Of a stretch of 64,000 bases of DNA, positions 32,885-43,929 are shown piece after piece (positions within the stretch are counted from its first letter, which is position 1; every line of letters starts with the position of its first letter). A program made the translations under genes and the position numbers. The notes beneath the pieces are model-generated. The model was not told where the DNA came from. It did no database searches and worked only from the letters and a program-made list of their open reading frames with translations. The stretch comes from Pycnopodia helianthoides. Taxonomy: Eukaryota > Echinodermata > Asteroidea > Forcipulatida > Asteriidae. The DNA lies in the NCBI GenBank assembly GCA_032158295.1, contig CM063252.1, forward strand, positions 62,001 through 126,000, written 5' to 3'.

Positions 32885-33683
32885 CATGAAGGAATTTCAC
32901 TAAGGTAGAGACAGAGACTTGCAGCTCTTCCAACTGTCGTCTTATACCCCGTATCTCAGAGGTAACCTTTTCTTGATTAGCAGAGACTGCAACCTGCAAC
33001 TCTTCCACTTGACGTCTTGTATCTCCAAGCTCAGAGGAAACCGTTTCTTGATTACCAGAGACTGTAACCTGCAACTCTTCCACTTGACGTCTTGTATCTC
33101 CTAGCTCAGAGGAAACCGTTTCTTGATTACCAGAGACTGCAATCTGCAACTCTTCCACTTGACGTCTTGTTTCTCCAAGCTCAGAGGAAACCGTTTCTTG
33201 ATTAGCAGAGACTGCAACCTGCAACTCTTCCACTTGACGTCTTGTATCTCCAAGCTCAGAGGAAACCGTTTCTTGGTTTTCAGAGACTGTAATCTGCAAC
33301 TCTTCCACTTGACGTCTTGTATCTCCTAGCTTAGAGGAAACCGTTTCTTGGTTTTCAGAGACTACAATCTGCAACTCATGGATTTGAGAGACTGTAACCT
33401 GCAACTCATCAACCTTACGTCTTGTGTCTTCTTGCTCAGAGGAAACAGTTTCTTGATTATCAGTCATTGTAACTTTGAGCTCTTTCACCTGATCGTTTGT
33501 GTTTATGAGTTCAATGTTAACCATGTTTAGGTAGTTTTCTGTAATACTCTTCAACTCATCTATCTTACTACTTGTATCTTGCTCACAGCAAACCGTTTTC
33601 TGATTGCCTGAGGATGCAACTTGTATTTCAACTTGAGACTTCACGATCAAAACGATCAAGAGTGAACGGATAAACAGCCCCAT
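32885..33683 (-). CDS. FReD locus 2, first coding exon: signal peptide and 25-residue coiled-coil repeats
   Basis: The ATG is at 33683-33681. Open sequence three codons further up starts only with TTG. It begins MGLFIRSLLIVLIVKSQVEI, a clear signal peptide, then a short region with a CC pair (TVCCEQD) and predicted helix. Then come about seven near-identical 25-residue units of the form ELQ-x-x-VS-x-NQETVSSELG followed by DTRRQVE, ending STLVKFLH. It has no stops. The exon closes CATG|GTAAG at 32885, phase 1. The 25-residue period equals 7+7+11, fitting a heptad/hendecad coiled coil, so the protein should oligomerise. The DNA units (75 bp) are almost identical, so copy number may vary among alleles. 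Its 5' half has a dead inverted copy at 41682-41925. Confidence 0.9.
32955..33405. repeat. 75-bp coding minisatellite in the coiled-coil exon
   Basis: Six to seven head-to-tail units with the word GCAACTCTTCCACTTGACGT once per unit. Units differ mainly at three positions of the encoded repeat (ELQ-[IV]-[ATV]-VS-[AGE]). Confidence 0.92.
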
Positions 33684-33779
33684 TGTGCTCAAAAGTCAAC
33701 AATACACGACTTTGTATCGTTGTAACTTGCCGTAGGAATTGACACAGGGAAATGAGGAAGAGCCTGTTTGTAAAACCAA

Positions 33780-33785
33780 TATATA
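33780..33785 (-). promoter_or_regulatory. TATA box of FReD locus 2
   Basis: CTAGTATATATTGG on the minus strand about 100 bp upstream of the ATG. The same sequence precedes the inverted dead copy at 41580-41593, so the promoter was duplicated too. Confidence 0.6.
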
Positions 33786-34559
33786 CTAGTAGTAAATGGT
33801 ATATATAATTGAAGGTTGTGTTCTTTCATCCTGTATTGAGCTATGCTGACCTGGATTCTTAAGGGTCAATCCATAGAAACGGAAACAAATTGAAGCTGAA
33901 TAAATATGTAGGGACGAGTACAACAACAGACATGAACTAAATAGTTCAGCAGACTACGTTTGGAGGTCTAGTAAACATCCACATAATTCATACAACAGAC
34001 AATCTTAATATGGACGACCATTTAATACACTTCTCTTGATACTCCGTGCATTTTGAAATGTAAACCTTTCCAAACTACAGAAAACTTTTATTTGCTCTGA
34101 AGATTTTCCCGATACATTCAGTTTTGTGAAATTAAACATTACTGTTACATTGTGGGTCGTCATATTACGTACAGTGCATACGTTTACTAAGCTGTTTCGC
34201 TCAAAACTTTCTAAGCACCGATACAATTTTCTCAACAAAAATAAATCACTTGCCAAATAAAGATGATGTATTGTACATCGTCAAATTTACTCACAGAAGA
34301 CGATCGTAGGATTCTAATCATAGAGTCGAGTTATTATCTCTGACTCATGTTATTGTTATCACAATAATGCTTGGTACAGTGCACTGTTGAGACTGATAGG
34401 GTGGCTTTAAGAGAAGAAGGCAGTACAGTGTCCCTTCCTCATTCACATATGTTTGTACATTAAAACGTCTGCGGTTGATACACCAAGCGAGTTCCATGAA
34501 TTGAATTTCATGTTGAAGTCATGCATTAATAGTGAGTGGTTGTGATCTGTTTACATCAC

Positions 34560-35745
34560 ATTGGGATCTGACTACCAGCTGTGAGGAAACGTTGATGAAC
34601 TTTGGCCTTCAAGTTACATCCTATCTGGCTTAGAGGGATGCATCCGCAGAATGGTCGTATCCGGGTATGAAAAAACAAAACCAACCAACCAAACAAACAA
34701 ACAAACAAACAAACAGGGGTACGTTGACGTATGCGTCTCATAGATGACATACAAACAAAATGTCATTCAATTATCATGTCTTGTGTGTGTTCTTATTATA
34801 TTTATTAATTGTGTGTCCCCTAAATCGTAATCCTTTACTCAGACTTATATTGTTTGTCCTCATTAACTTTGTCTTTTGTGTGTCCTCTAGAGACTTTACT
34901 CTTTGCACACATTGTTTCAACAATAAGACTCAAATTTGGTTCAGTACTTTACTTTTATACGGCTGGAAGTAAAACTAACTCTGAAGATCACGTGACTTTC
35001 GGAACCACATTTTGGTTCGGGAAAGTCACTTGACCTTTGTTTTTTGAAAATAATTCTCGAAAACGGCAAAATTTGATGGTTTCTTTTGTAAACCATTCTT
35101 CTCGATTTCAGGAAGACCTTTGGAATCATGTTTTAGTCTATTTTGTAGCCCAAATAGCCCAACGAAGCCGGTGTGTCCCTTTAACTGCACGTAACTTATT
35201 TACAGACAAGCAGCTCGAAACGCAGAGCGATTCTACCATACCACTCAACGGGCACAATGCGAATCTTGACCGCCAAGACGGGCTTGAAGCGAATCAAGCG
35301 AATTGCCATGAATCGAATTTCATGTTTGAAGTCATGTTTTAATACTGAGTAATGGTGAAATGTTTACATCACATTGGGTTCAGACTACCAGTTGTGAGGA
35401 AACGTTGATGAACTTTGGCCTTCAAGTTGCATCCGATCTGGCTTAGAGGGATGCATCCGCAGAATGGTCGTATCCGGTTTGGGAAAAACAAAACCAAACA
35501 AACAAACAAGGGCTACGTTGACGTATGCGTCTCATAGATGACACTAAACAAATTGTCATTCAATTCTCGTGTCTTGTGTGTGTTCTTATTATATTTATTA
35601 ATTGTGTGTCCCCTAAATCGTAATCCTTTACTCAGACTTATATTGTTTGTCCTCATTAACTTTGTCTTTTGTGTGTCTTCTAGAGACATTATTCTTTGCA
35701 CACATTGTTTTAACATTAATTCAACAACACTCTTAAACAGTGACC
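34560..35745. repeat. direct duplication within the left arm
   Basis: 34560-34920 and 35380-35710 share GAGGAAACGTTGATGAACTT, GATGCATCCGCAGAATGGTC, an (AAAC)n tract and TTTACTCAGACTTATATTG. The unit is about 810 bp. Confidence 0.85.
35165..35310 (+). pseudogene. possible ankyrin-like fragment, copy A
   Basis: The plus strand reads FTDKQLETQSDSTIPLNGHN, then ANLDRQDGLEAN. The copy at 49660-49800 continues with ETPLHDAV, the core of an ankyrin repeat. It is too short for a firm call and is part of a dispersed repeat. Confidence 0.3.
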
Positions 35746-36479
35746 TTTGGGGTCATAGCAAGTGAGTTGGAGTGTAAGAGGTTGTGGGATTGATGACATT
35801 CCCGAAACACTAATCAACAACCAAAAAGGGCAAGACAAGTTTTGGCAGTCAAACTTTGAGTATTCAGAGTAAATTTTGGGGCACTTTATAATGTGCAGAT
35901 TTAACTTATGTTTGTATCTTTTGATTTAATAATCTATGTCGCTGAGGTTGTTATACTTTCGGTTTGGGTCTGGAAAGAAACGGGGACAAATCTCTGTCAG
36001 CGATTTGGCTTTGCTCTCAACAGATTGTTAACAGACTGCTGCTTCCAGAAATTCCAGCCTTCTGGAGAGACAAGTTAATGGTTTAAGGGAAGGGGATGGA
36101 TGGGACAATGGTAATTGCTTATAATGTGTGTTACAGCCCACGTCTGACTGAGAATTCACACTCGTAACTAAAGTAAGACAAATGGCCCCATGCCGATCAA
36201 CATTTGCTAAATTTATTGGCTTGATGTTTCATTTAGGAATACAAATATACAGACCTTTATATTTTCAATTCTTTTTTAATACTTCCTGTTGTATATAAAT
36301 AAACTGTCCAGGTGAGTTAAGTGTTTACCCCAGGCCGTACAATATATTTATTTTTTCAGTGGATTTATCTTAAAATTGTAACTCGGTTACGACTGTTCTG
36401 TTCTTGATAAAATCAATCTGTGTGATTTAAAACAAACACAGTATCATCACTGTTGTCAATTCAACTTTTGACACACAAA

Positions 36480-36650
36480 GTATCGGACAACATCATTCGA
36501 CATTTTACTCGGATCATTATCTGCTCCTGAAGCCCAAGAGCGCCAGTTTATTGACACGATAGAAAGACATGCATTCTTAGATTACGAAAGAGAAAACAAA
36601 ATCCAGCATCAATCTAAACATTGTACTAAAAGGAGACGTTTTACATGGTT
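36480..36650 (+). pseudogene. conserved short ORF in both arms of the inverted repeat
   Basis: Reads DILLGSLSAPEAQERQFIDT, then IER. The right arm (minus strand, 39165-39000) gives DILLGSLSDPEAQERQFIDT with several silent differences. It could be a remnant of a mobile-element protein. I do not recognise the family. Confidence 0.3.
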
Positions 36651-38999
36651 AAAACCTCAAGGGCCGATTCAGAGATTGAATTTGTTTATTTAATTTAGTG
36701 ATGTGGAATCACAGACAATATTTTTTTTTTCATCAAAATATCACGTAATTAACAAAAAAATGTGAACAAAAATGCGGTCAAGGGTCAGCGTATACGCTTT
36801 TCCAGCCGTTGCAACTGTCAAGTTTATGTAACATTGTTGTAAGAATACTGGTGGTCTGTTTATGTATTAATTATAACAATGGCGAGGCATGAGGATCCAG
36901 TCTTCATATCAATCAAGCAGTAATTCACGTGTAATTAAAAAACTGACATAAGTCCGATCCACCGTATCAACTTGTATTAGGTGGACATCGTGCAGTTATT
37001 CGTCGTCGTCCCGCCTCGTTGTGTAACGCAGGCATCAGGTAACGTGACAATAGTTAGGGGATAATAGCTAGGGCTACAGACTAATGGTCTGGATCCCTAC
37101 CCCTCCACAAGCTCCGAGTTCGTGCCCCCGTGGTTTGACTCTCTGGCCCCACGAGACACCGGCTGTACGGGACATGCCCCCAAGGTTTACCCGCGGCAGT
37201 GCAGTTAATTACGAGAAGTCCCTCCCCCCCCCCCGATCCACAAAGCTTAAGTAGTAGTCCAGGCCGATTTCCTACCTGCCGACCAGGTAGTTGTTAATAA
37301 GCAGAAACAGTTCTCTAAAGAACAACATCTACACAGCAAAGTAGACAATTATACACATGGTGTTACCGCAAACCGAATATACAACAATGTTGAAGCTATT
37401 TCGTCTTGTGCAACTATTATTATGGGTATCAAGACAGATATTCAGTAGCCTAGTCCCTGGCGATGGTCTTTGACGATTACAAGAGTCCAGCCAAGTGATC
37501 TGAAACAATATCGATGTGGTCTTATCTCTTATAAAACAAAACTCTGGTCTTATTCTCTCCTTGTGACCCTCATCATACCATCACTAATCAATGTCGGTGT
37601 CCAGCTGCCTCATCGTCCAATAAAATGCTACGTTCCGGTGTGAAAGTCGTATTTTAAAAAGTGCGTGAGCAATTTAATGTGCAAAAAAAGTGTTTCTGTA
37701 AACTAAGCGAGGAGTGTTTTGTCGTTTTGTTGTGTTTTCAATTTAATAGGAATGTTAAATGCTGCATGGGAACGGGAAAACATGTCACTGGGGTAAATCT
37801 AGAAAGTAACAAAACTGTAACACTAGTTTCATGTTTTTTTTGTTTTTTTTGTCAGGAGTATTGTGATTGCTTACGACCTTCTTTTACTAGAATCTTTTTT
37901 TTTAATGGTCTACATAGATGTATGGAAGCAGTACATAAAACAGTCGCTTTGAAACATGGACATAAAACAGTGGCAGACAGCACCAGTCTGTCTCAATACA
38001 GCTGCTGAGCTTTGCCTAGTCTGGCTGACGTGAAACTCAAAGGAATTAGATCTGTGCACAGCCCAATGGGCTTATGGTACACACATGAATCAGCTTCGGT
38101 TGGACTTCAGCCTATCGCAAATTAGGCCTGACCTGTACTGAACTCAAGAGTTAAGGTGATTTAAGTATGTCAAACTAGAGGGTTTCATTGAGGATATCAT
38201 GTAGTCTAAGCGGAGTTGGCAAAAAAAGAGAAGGAAAACAAAGTAATTTAAAGGGGGGGGGGGTGTGCTCTCCGGAGGCTCCCCAGGTCTGGCTGTGAGG
38301 GTATTAACCGGTATCTACGATGTTTACTCGGCCATAATAAGGTAATAACTACAATATTAAGAGCATCTTAGAGCTGCAGCCAGCCGCTCCTTAAATCACA
38401 GTTTGGTTGTTTGGAGTGTTTGATCAAAACTTTTGGTTGAATTGAATTAACTCTTCTAAAACTGAACCATGTGTTGACCCAATATTAAACGTTAGTAGCA
38501 AAAATATAACTTTAGGTAAACTGCGATATCTCAGTACAAATCACAATGACGATATTGAAAACAGCTTGTTAAGATGAAGCTTGTTTGGGTCACGGTTGGG
38601 TAAAAATATTGTCTGCATTTCCCTGGGAGTCACTTCAAACAAAATTGGAAGTATATTCAAATGTTGAGATATTTACAAATGTGCACCCTTTAATTTAAGA
38701 GAAAACAATTTTTCATTTGAATTGTGAAATCACCTTAGTCATTTTGGAGCAATATTGTCACAATGCCAAGTTGGACGTCTCTTTTAGGTCCAGATAACAA
38801 CTTGTTCAGTTCAAAGAAAATGAGCATTCTTATACTACATGTAGCCATTCTTATAGTACATTTAGCCATAGTGATTAAGGAAAGATGTAATGATACTGTT
38901 TTTAAATCAATATAACCACTTTGGGAATTGGTTTTCCTTCTCACGTGTTTGTATGGTTTACAGGTTGTTTCACTGAGTGATCATTATCAAAAGGCTTTT
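36646..38999. other. spacer of the large inverted repeat
   Basis: 2.35 kb between the arms. It includes a copy (about 37190-37890) of the 17.9-18.65 kb repeat plus Ig-like 3' end, a C run at 37226-37235 and a G run at 38254-38262. No intact gene. Confidence 0.65.
37345..37625 (+). pseudogene. Ig V-like exon, C-terminal half, second copy
   Basis: Same sequence as 18064-18345 with AATAAA near 37619. A one-base deletion near 37420 shifts the frame, so it is dead, but it keeps the F-strand cysteine (QYRCG) lost in the first copy. The N-terminal half is missing. Confidence 0.5.
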
Positions 39000-41925
39000 A
39001 CCAAGTAAAACGTCTCATTTTAGTACAATGTTTAGATTTATGCTGACAAGTTGTTATTTTCTTTATCTAAGACTGCCCGTCTCTCTATTGTGTCAATAAA
39101 CTGGCGCTCTTGGGCTTCAGGATCAGATAATGATCCGAGTAAAATGTCACTTATGATGTCGTCTGATACTTTGTGTGTGAACAATTTAACTGACAACAAT
39201 GATCAGACTGTTTTGCTTTAAATCACAAAGATTGATTTTATTCAGAAGAAGTACATTTTTTTTTGGTTTTAACCAAAACAGTCGTAAATGAGTTACAATT
39301 TCATGATTAATCCAATGAAAAGAATCCAATTAAATTACTTGGACAGTTTATTTATATACGACAGGAAGTATTTTCAAAAGACTTGACGATATAGAGGTCT
39401 GTATATTTGAATTCCTATTATTGAAACATCAAGCCAATAAATTTATCAAATGTTGATCGGCATTTGGCCATTTGTCTTACTCAGGCTTGTTGTTACGAGT
39501 ATGAATTCTCAGTCTGTAGGGAGACTTGTTAGACATATCAATATTCAAATCGGTTGTCAGAAATCTTAATCCACGTCGGACGTAATGATCTATAACACAC
39601 ATTATAAACAATTACAATTGTCCCACTCCTGCTCACTCCTCCTCAAACCATTTCCTTTTATCCCTTTTCGCTCAAGACCCAAACCGAAAGTATAACGACT
39701 CTTCGTATTAAATTATGATATCGAAAGTAACATTAATTTAATCGGCACACTTTAATGCACAGAAAATCACTTTGAATCTTCAAAAAATGACTGCCAACAT
39801 TGATCTTGCCCTTCTTTTTGGTTGATTAATATTTTCGGGAACGTCATTATCCAACAACCTCAAACACTCCAACTCTCTCGCTATGACCCCAATAGTCACT
39901 TAAAACCTTTGGTCATGTTGGCCCTTTAAAATCCACACGCATTTTTAGGGAAGCATAACAATAGGCAGCTCATTAAGTATATTGTATTAATTAGCAGTGG
40001 GGGTAAATTACTTCTAGAATGAATGAAGGACACACCAGTGGATAAACTGACTTTATTACAAGCAAGAACCTTTAATAAAGTCAGTGTGGTCACTTGCCAA
40101 GTTGTGAGCTGTTTGACTGGAGCCATAGACAAAACACACACAAAATCCTGAGCTGCCTGGTATCAGCTGTCCCGTGAGGCAAGTTCATATTACCCTGGTC
40201 GGTCTACCCCCATTAAATGTTGACAGACACATGGCTGGTCGATTACAAATACCTCCCTGGCCTGGACAATTTTTCTTTAAAGGGATATGTCCTTTTTTTC
40301 TATTTGGGAGGCATCCGCTACGCCCAATTCCTTTAACTAAGGGTTTTAAGTGTGTTGTTGAGTTAATGTTAAAACAATGTGTGCACAGAGTAATGTCTAT
40401 AGAGGACACACACAAGACCAAGTTAATGAGGACACACAATATAAGTCTGAGTAAAGGAGTACGATTTAGGGGACACGTAAATAAATATATAATATGATTA
40501 GGACATGCAAAACGCATGAGATTTGAAGGACATTTCGTTTTTGTGTGTCCTTTAGAGACGCATACGTCAACATAGCCCCTGTTTATTTGTTGTAGTTTTT
40601 TTTTTATTGTTCCTAAACCGGATACGACCATTCTGCGGATGCATCCCTCTTAGCCAGATAGGATGCAACTTGAAGGCCAAAGTTCATCAACGTTTCCTCA
40701 CTTAGCCAGATAGGATGCAACTTGAAGGCCAAAGTTCATCAACGTTTCCTCACAGCTGGTAGTCAGAACCCAATGTGATGTTAACAAATCAAAATCACCC
40801 ACTATTAAACGCATGACTTCAAACATGAAATTCAATTCATGACAATTCACTTGATGTATCAAACGCACACGTGTTAATGTAAAAAACGTAATTATATGTG
40901 AATGAATAAGGGAAACTTTATTGCTTTCTTCTCGTAAAGCCACACTATCAGTCTCAACAGTTCACTGTGCCAAGCATTATTGTAAAAATAACACGAGTCA
41001 GAGATAATAACTCGACTCTATGATTAGAATCCTACGACCGTCTTCAGTAAATCATTTTGACGATGTATATATTTTTTTTCGCAAGTCATTTATTTCTTCT
41101 AAGAATTTCCCCTTTTCAGTGCTAAGCAAGTTTTCTGCCAGAAAGCTTGGTAAACTTATGCACTGGACGTGGTATGAAGACCCACCATGTAACAGTATTG
41201 TTAATTTCAAATAAACTGAATTAATCGGGAACAATATTCAGAGCAAACAATTTTTTTCTGTAGTTTCGTAAGGATTAAATTTTAAAATGCACGGATTAAC
41301 AAAGAAAAAAGTGTATTTAACACTAAAGTAAATCATTTTTACTGTTGTTATATTTCAATCAAATGGTCCTCTTTGTTCAAATTTTCTGTGATAAGATTTA
41401 TTTGGATCTTTACTACAAGTCCAAACATAGTCTGATGAACTATTCAGTTCATGTCTGTAGCTGTACTCGTCCCGAGATTTGTACTCAGCTTCGTGTTCGT
41501 TTCTATGGATTTAAGAATTCAGGTCAGCATAGCTCAATATTTGAAGAAAAAAACACAACCTTCAATCGTACCAATTACTACTAGTATATATTGGTTTTAC
41601 AAACAGGCTCTTCCTCATTTCCCTGTGTCAATTTATACGCCAAACTACAACGAAGTCGTGTATTGTTGACTTTTGAACACAATGGGGCTGTTTATCTATT
41701 CACTCTTGATCGTTTTGATTGTGAAGTCTCAAGCTTAACCACAAGTTGCATCCTCCGGCCGGTTTGCTGTGAGCTAGATCCAAGTTGTAAGATAGATGAG
41801 TTGAAGAGTATTCCATCAAACTATCTAGAAATGGTTTACACTGAACCAAGAAACACAAAATATCAGACGGAAGAACTGAAATTTACAATGACTGATTATC
41901 AAGAAACGGTTTCCTCAGAGATGGA
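39000..41925. repeat. right arm of a large inverted repeat
   Basis: Reverse complement of 33440-36645 with indels. It lacks the local 810-bp duplication and carries a short duplication of GCCAGATAGGATGCAACTTG at 40650-40710. Confidence 0.85.
41682..41925 (+). pseudogene. inverted dead copy of the FReD locus 2 first exon
   Basis: Begins MGLFIYSLLIVLIVKSQA, then TAA at codon 19 (41736-41738). A 10-bp deletion further on shifts the frame, after which CCELDPSCKIDELKSIPSNY still matches the real exon. It ends before the 25-residue repeats. Its TATA region is preserved at 41580-41593. No FReD exons follow on this strand. Confidence 0.85.
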
Positions 41926-41944
41926 AGAGAATAGTTACCTCTGA

Positions 41945-42980
41945 CAGACCTCTGCTAAAATTATGTACAATATGTAGATCAACTCGGATGCGAGTTCAAC
42001 AAGGATAGCTATTTACCACAAGAGGTTGATGGCTCTACAATACACCAAGCAGGACGATACATCATAATAGTCGTCGAATGATTATTCAATATGTCATTTG
42101 GTTTCTGACTTGTTTATTAAGCCAACTTCATTGTCATCGACAGTGGAGTAACCTACCCAACTATTCATAATTATCATCTTGCCACAGACTGTAGCTGAAG
42201 GCTTTTGAGGCAGCCCAATTGATTCAAACATTCTAGAAAAACGATCCCTACCTCGGTAAAATGAATAAAACACTTCCCTTTACCCCATTCCGTAGAAACC
42301 ACGTCACTGTATGGCAGGGCTGATGTTCAGATTTAAAAGTCCTCTCAAAATAAAGTGAATTTGTGCACTTAAAACACGAATGTAAAGTATTTCCAATTAT
42401 AGAGCTAACGCACTTCATCGTGTACGACCACTCAGTGTTTTTGGGGCGAGAATGCACCATTTACCACGTACCTGGCTATTGAGCTGCAGTAACGCCCATA
42501 ATGGTCGTCCAGGCTGGCCATGCCTAAACTATAATTGGCAAAAGCACAACTAATGCTGATTTTAAAAACTTCTAAAGATTCACACACAAAAAAAATAATA
42601 AAAACAAGTTTCAATTGAATGTGTGGTGACTGCATGCAATTGTAAATGTTGACAACGTGCGCGCAAAGGAGTCCAATCGACGCCTTTTCGCTGGCTAGTG
42701 CACTGCGTGTGCATTGTTTTGCCGTTGACTGTTCGCTGGTTTTAGTTCGCTCATGTTTAGTTATTGTTTACTTGTTCTAACTTGTATTTATTTATACACA
42801 CACATTCGCCAATTTTTGAGAATTATATTTTGAGAATTATATTGAGTTAACTGTCTATCGTCATTGTTCATTGTAATTGTACGTCTGTCATTTTGGAACA
42901 ATCCACTACACATCAAAACTAGCGTGAGGATAGGATTGCTCTTGATATCCGGTCCCGCTGCTGTGCGGTCCCGAGTATAA
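41945..42980. other. unique-looking sequence, nothing identified
   Basis: No exon, RNA or element recognised between the end of the inverted repeat and the CCCAGCTAACA element. Confidence 0.5.
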
Positions 42981-42989
42981 ACCCAGCTA

Positions 42990-43335
42990 ACAGTTTGACG
43001 TTTTCTCAACGTTGTAATGAAGTCAGACTTTGGTGTAAGTAACGTTATTAATATAACGTTGTAGCTACGGAACTTTGTCGACTCCCCTATACGTCTTCCG
43101 TACGTAATGACGCAACGTAACAACCACGTTGTTGGTACGTTTAAGACACGTTTCCAGTGACCTTATTACAACTTATATTTAACGTTGCAACAACGTTCTC
43201 AGAGCGTGTTTGTTTGGTTGTTATATAGTTATCTAAGTAACGTTGTAGCAACGAATCTTTGTCGACTCCCCTTTACGTCTTTTTTTCAGTACCGTGAACG
43301 TTGTCACAACGTCAGCCCTATCTTATTTATTGATT
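42990..43335. repeat. left arm, 180-bp period CAACGTT repeats
   Basis: TAACGTTGTAGC-ACG-A-CTTTGTCGACTCCC occurs at about 43058 and 43238, 180 bp apart, among many AACGTT words. Confidence 0.75.
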
Positions 43336-43929
43336 GATTGCTATATCGATTAATTATACAATAATTTCATGAATAATTTTGTTAAGTGATATGTCAACAT
43401 GATCAATGAATTACTTTTACAAACTTACCAAGGTAGGTCCCTACTACCGGACTTCACTGTACCTGTATACTATACATCGTACAGCATGTACTATATATAC
43501 AGACCAATTTCCTGACTTTTGCAATCACGGGGGTATATATTTTTGTAATTGTTTCCATTTAATTAATATTTCTGAACTAAAATTACATGTTTAGTTACTG
43601 AATTATATTTATCCATATTTTCCTCTGTTAGTTTAGACAAGTACAGAAGAAACCAGTACACCTAGTTCATAAATTTGGCAAATTTCGTGAAATTGTTTGT
43701 TTGTATTGTACAACTTCTAAGCCCAATCTACAAATTTGCATATGTGATATTTACGTTGTCATGACGTTGTCAAATTAATTTTTACTAGACATGCAGCATT
43801 CCGCACGCTGGTCAATGCGGCAGGTTGAGCGGAAACGTATGTCTTTCTTTTTTCTTCAAAACTGAAACAAAACATACTTAGTGGTACACTAAAGTACTTC
43901 AAAATTTGAAAGTGTCTTTGAAATTTAGG

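Larger units (their letters stand above)
20935..33683 (-). other. FReD locus 2, complete gene span (4 coding exons)
   Basis: Exons at 33683-32885, 25886-25756, 23569-23308 and 21188-20935 (799, 131, 262 and 254 nt) total 1,446 nt, one uninterrupted frame of 481 codons plus stop. Layout: signal peptide at residues 1-19 or so, a coiled coil to about residue 266, then a 214-residue FReD. Introns are 6,998, 2,186 and 2,119 bp and are filled with repeats. It is expected to be a secreted, oligomeric, calcium-dependent lectin-like protein. In other invertebrates such proteins act in agglutination and innate recognition. An additional small exon in intron 1 cannot be ruled out. Confidence 0.88.
33440..36645. 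repeat. left arm of a large inverted repeat
   Basis: Complementary to 39000-41925 in reverse order: exon 1 start and promoter (33440-33800), 34.0-34.75 kb, and the block at 35.8-36.65 kb ending at GAGACGTTTTAC. A local direct duplication (34560-34920 with 35380-35740) exists only in this arm. The 5' end of the functional locus 2 lies inside it. Confidence 0.85.

Noticed and set aside
32919..33530. Plus-strand ORFs with NLQLFHLTSC repeats
   Set aside because: Antisense shadow of the 25-residue coiled-coil repeats of the real minus-strand exon.
33684..33692. Start of locus 2 three codons further upstream
   Set aside because: That codon is TTG. The ATG at 33683 gives a normal signal peptide and is shared with the inverted copy. 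The same reasoning applies to locus 1.
34556..35765. Hydrophobic ORFs in the left arm resembling membrane proteins (FVLINFVFCVSSRD type)
   Set aside because: AT-rich repeat sequence duplicated in tandem and in the opposite arm with stops in other copies. No conserved start or splice structure.
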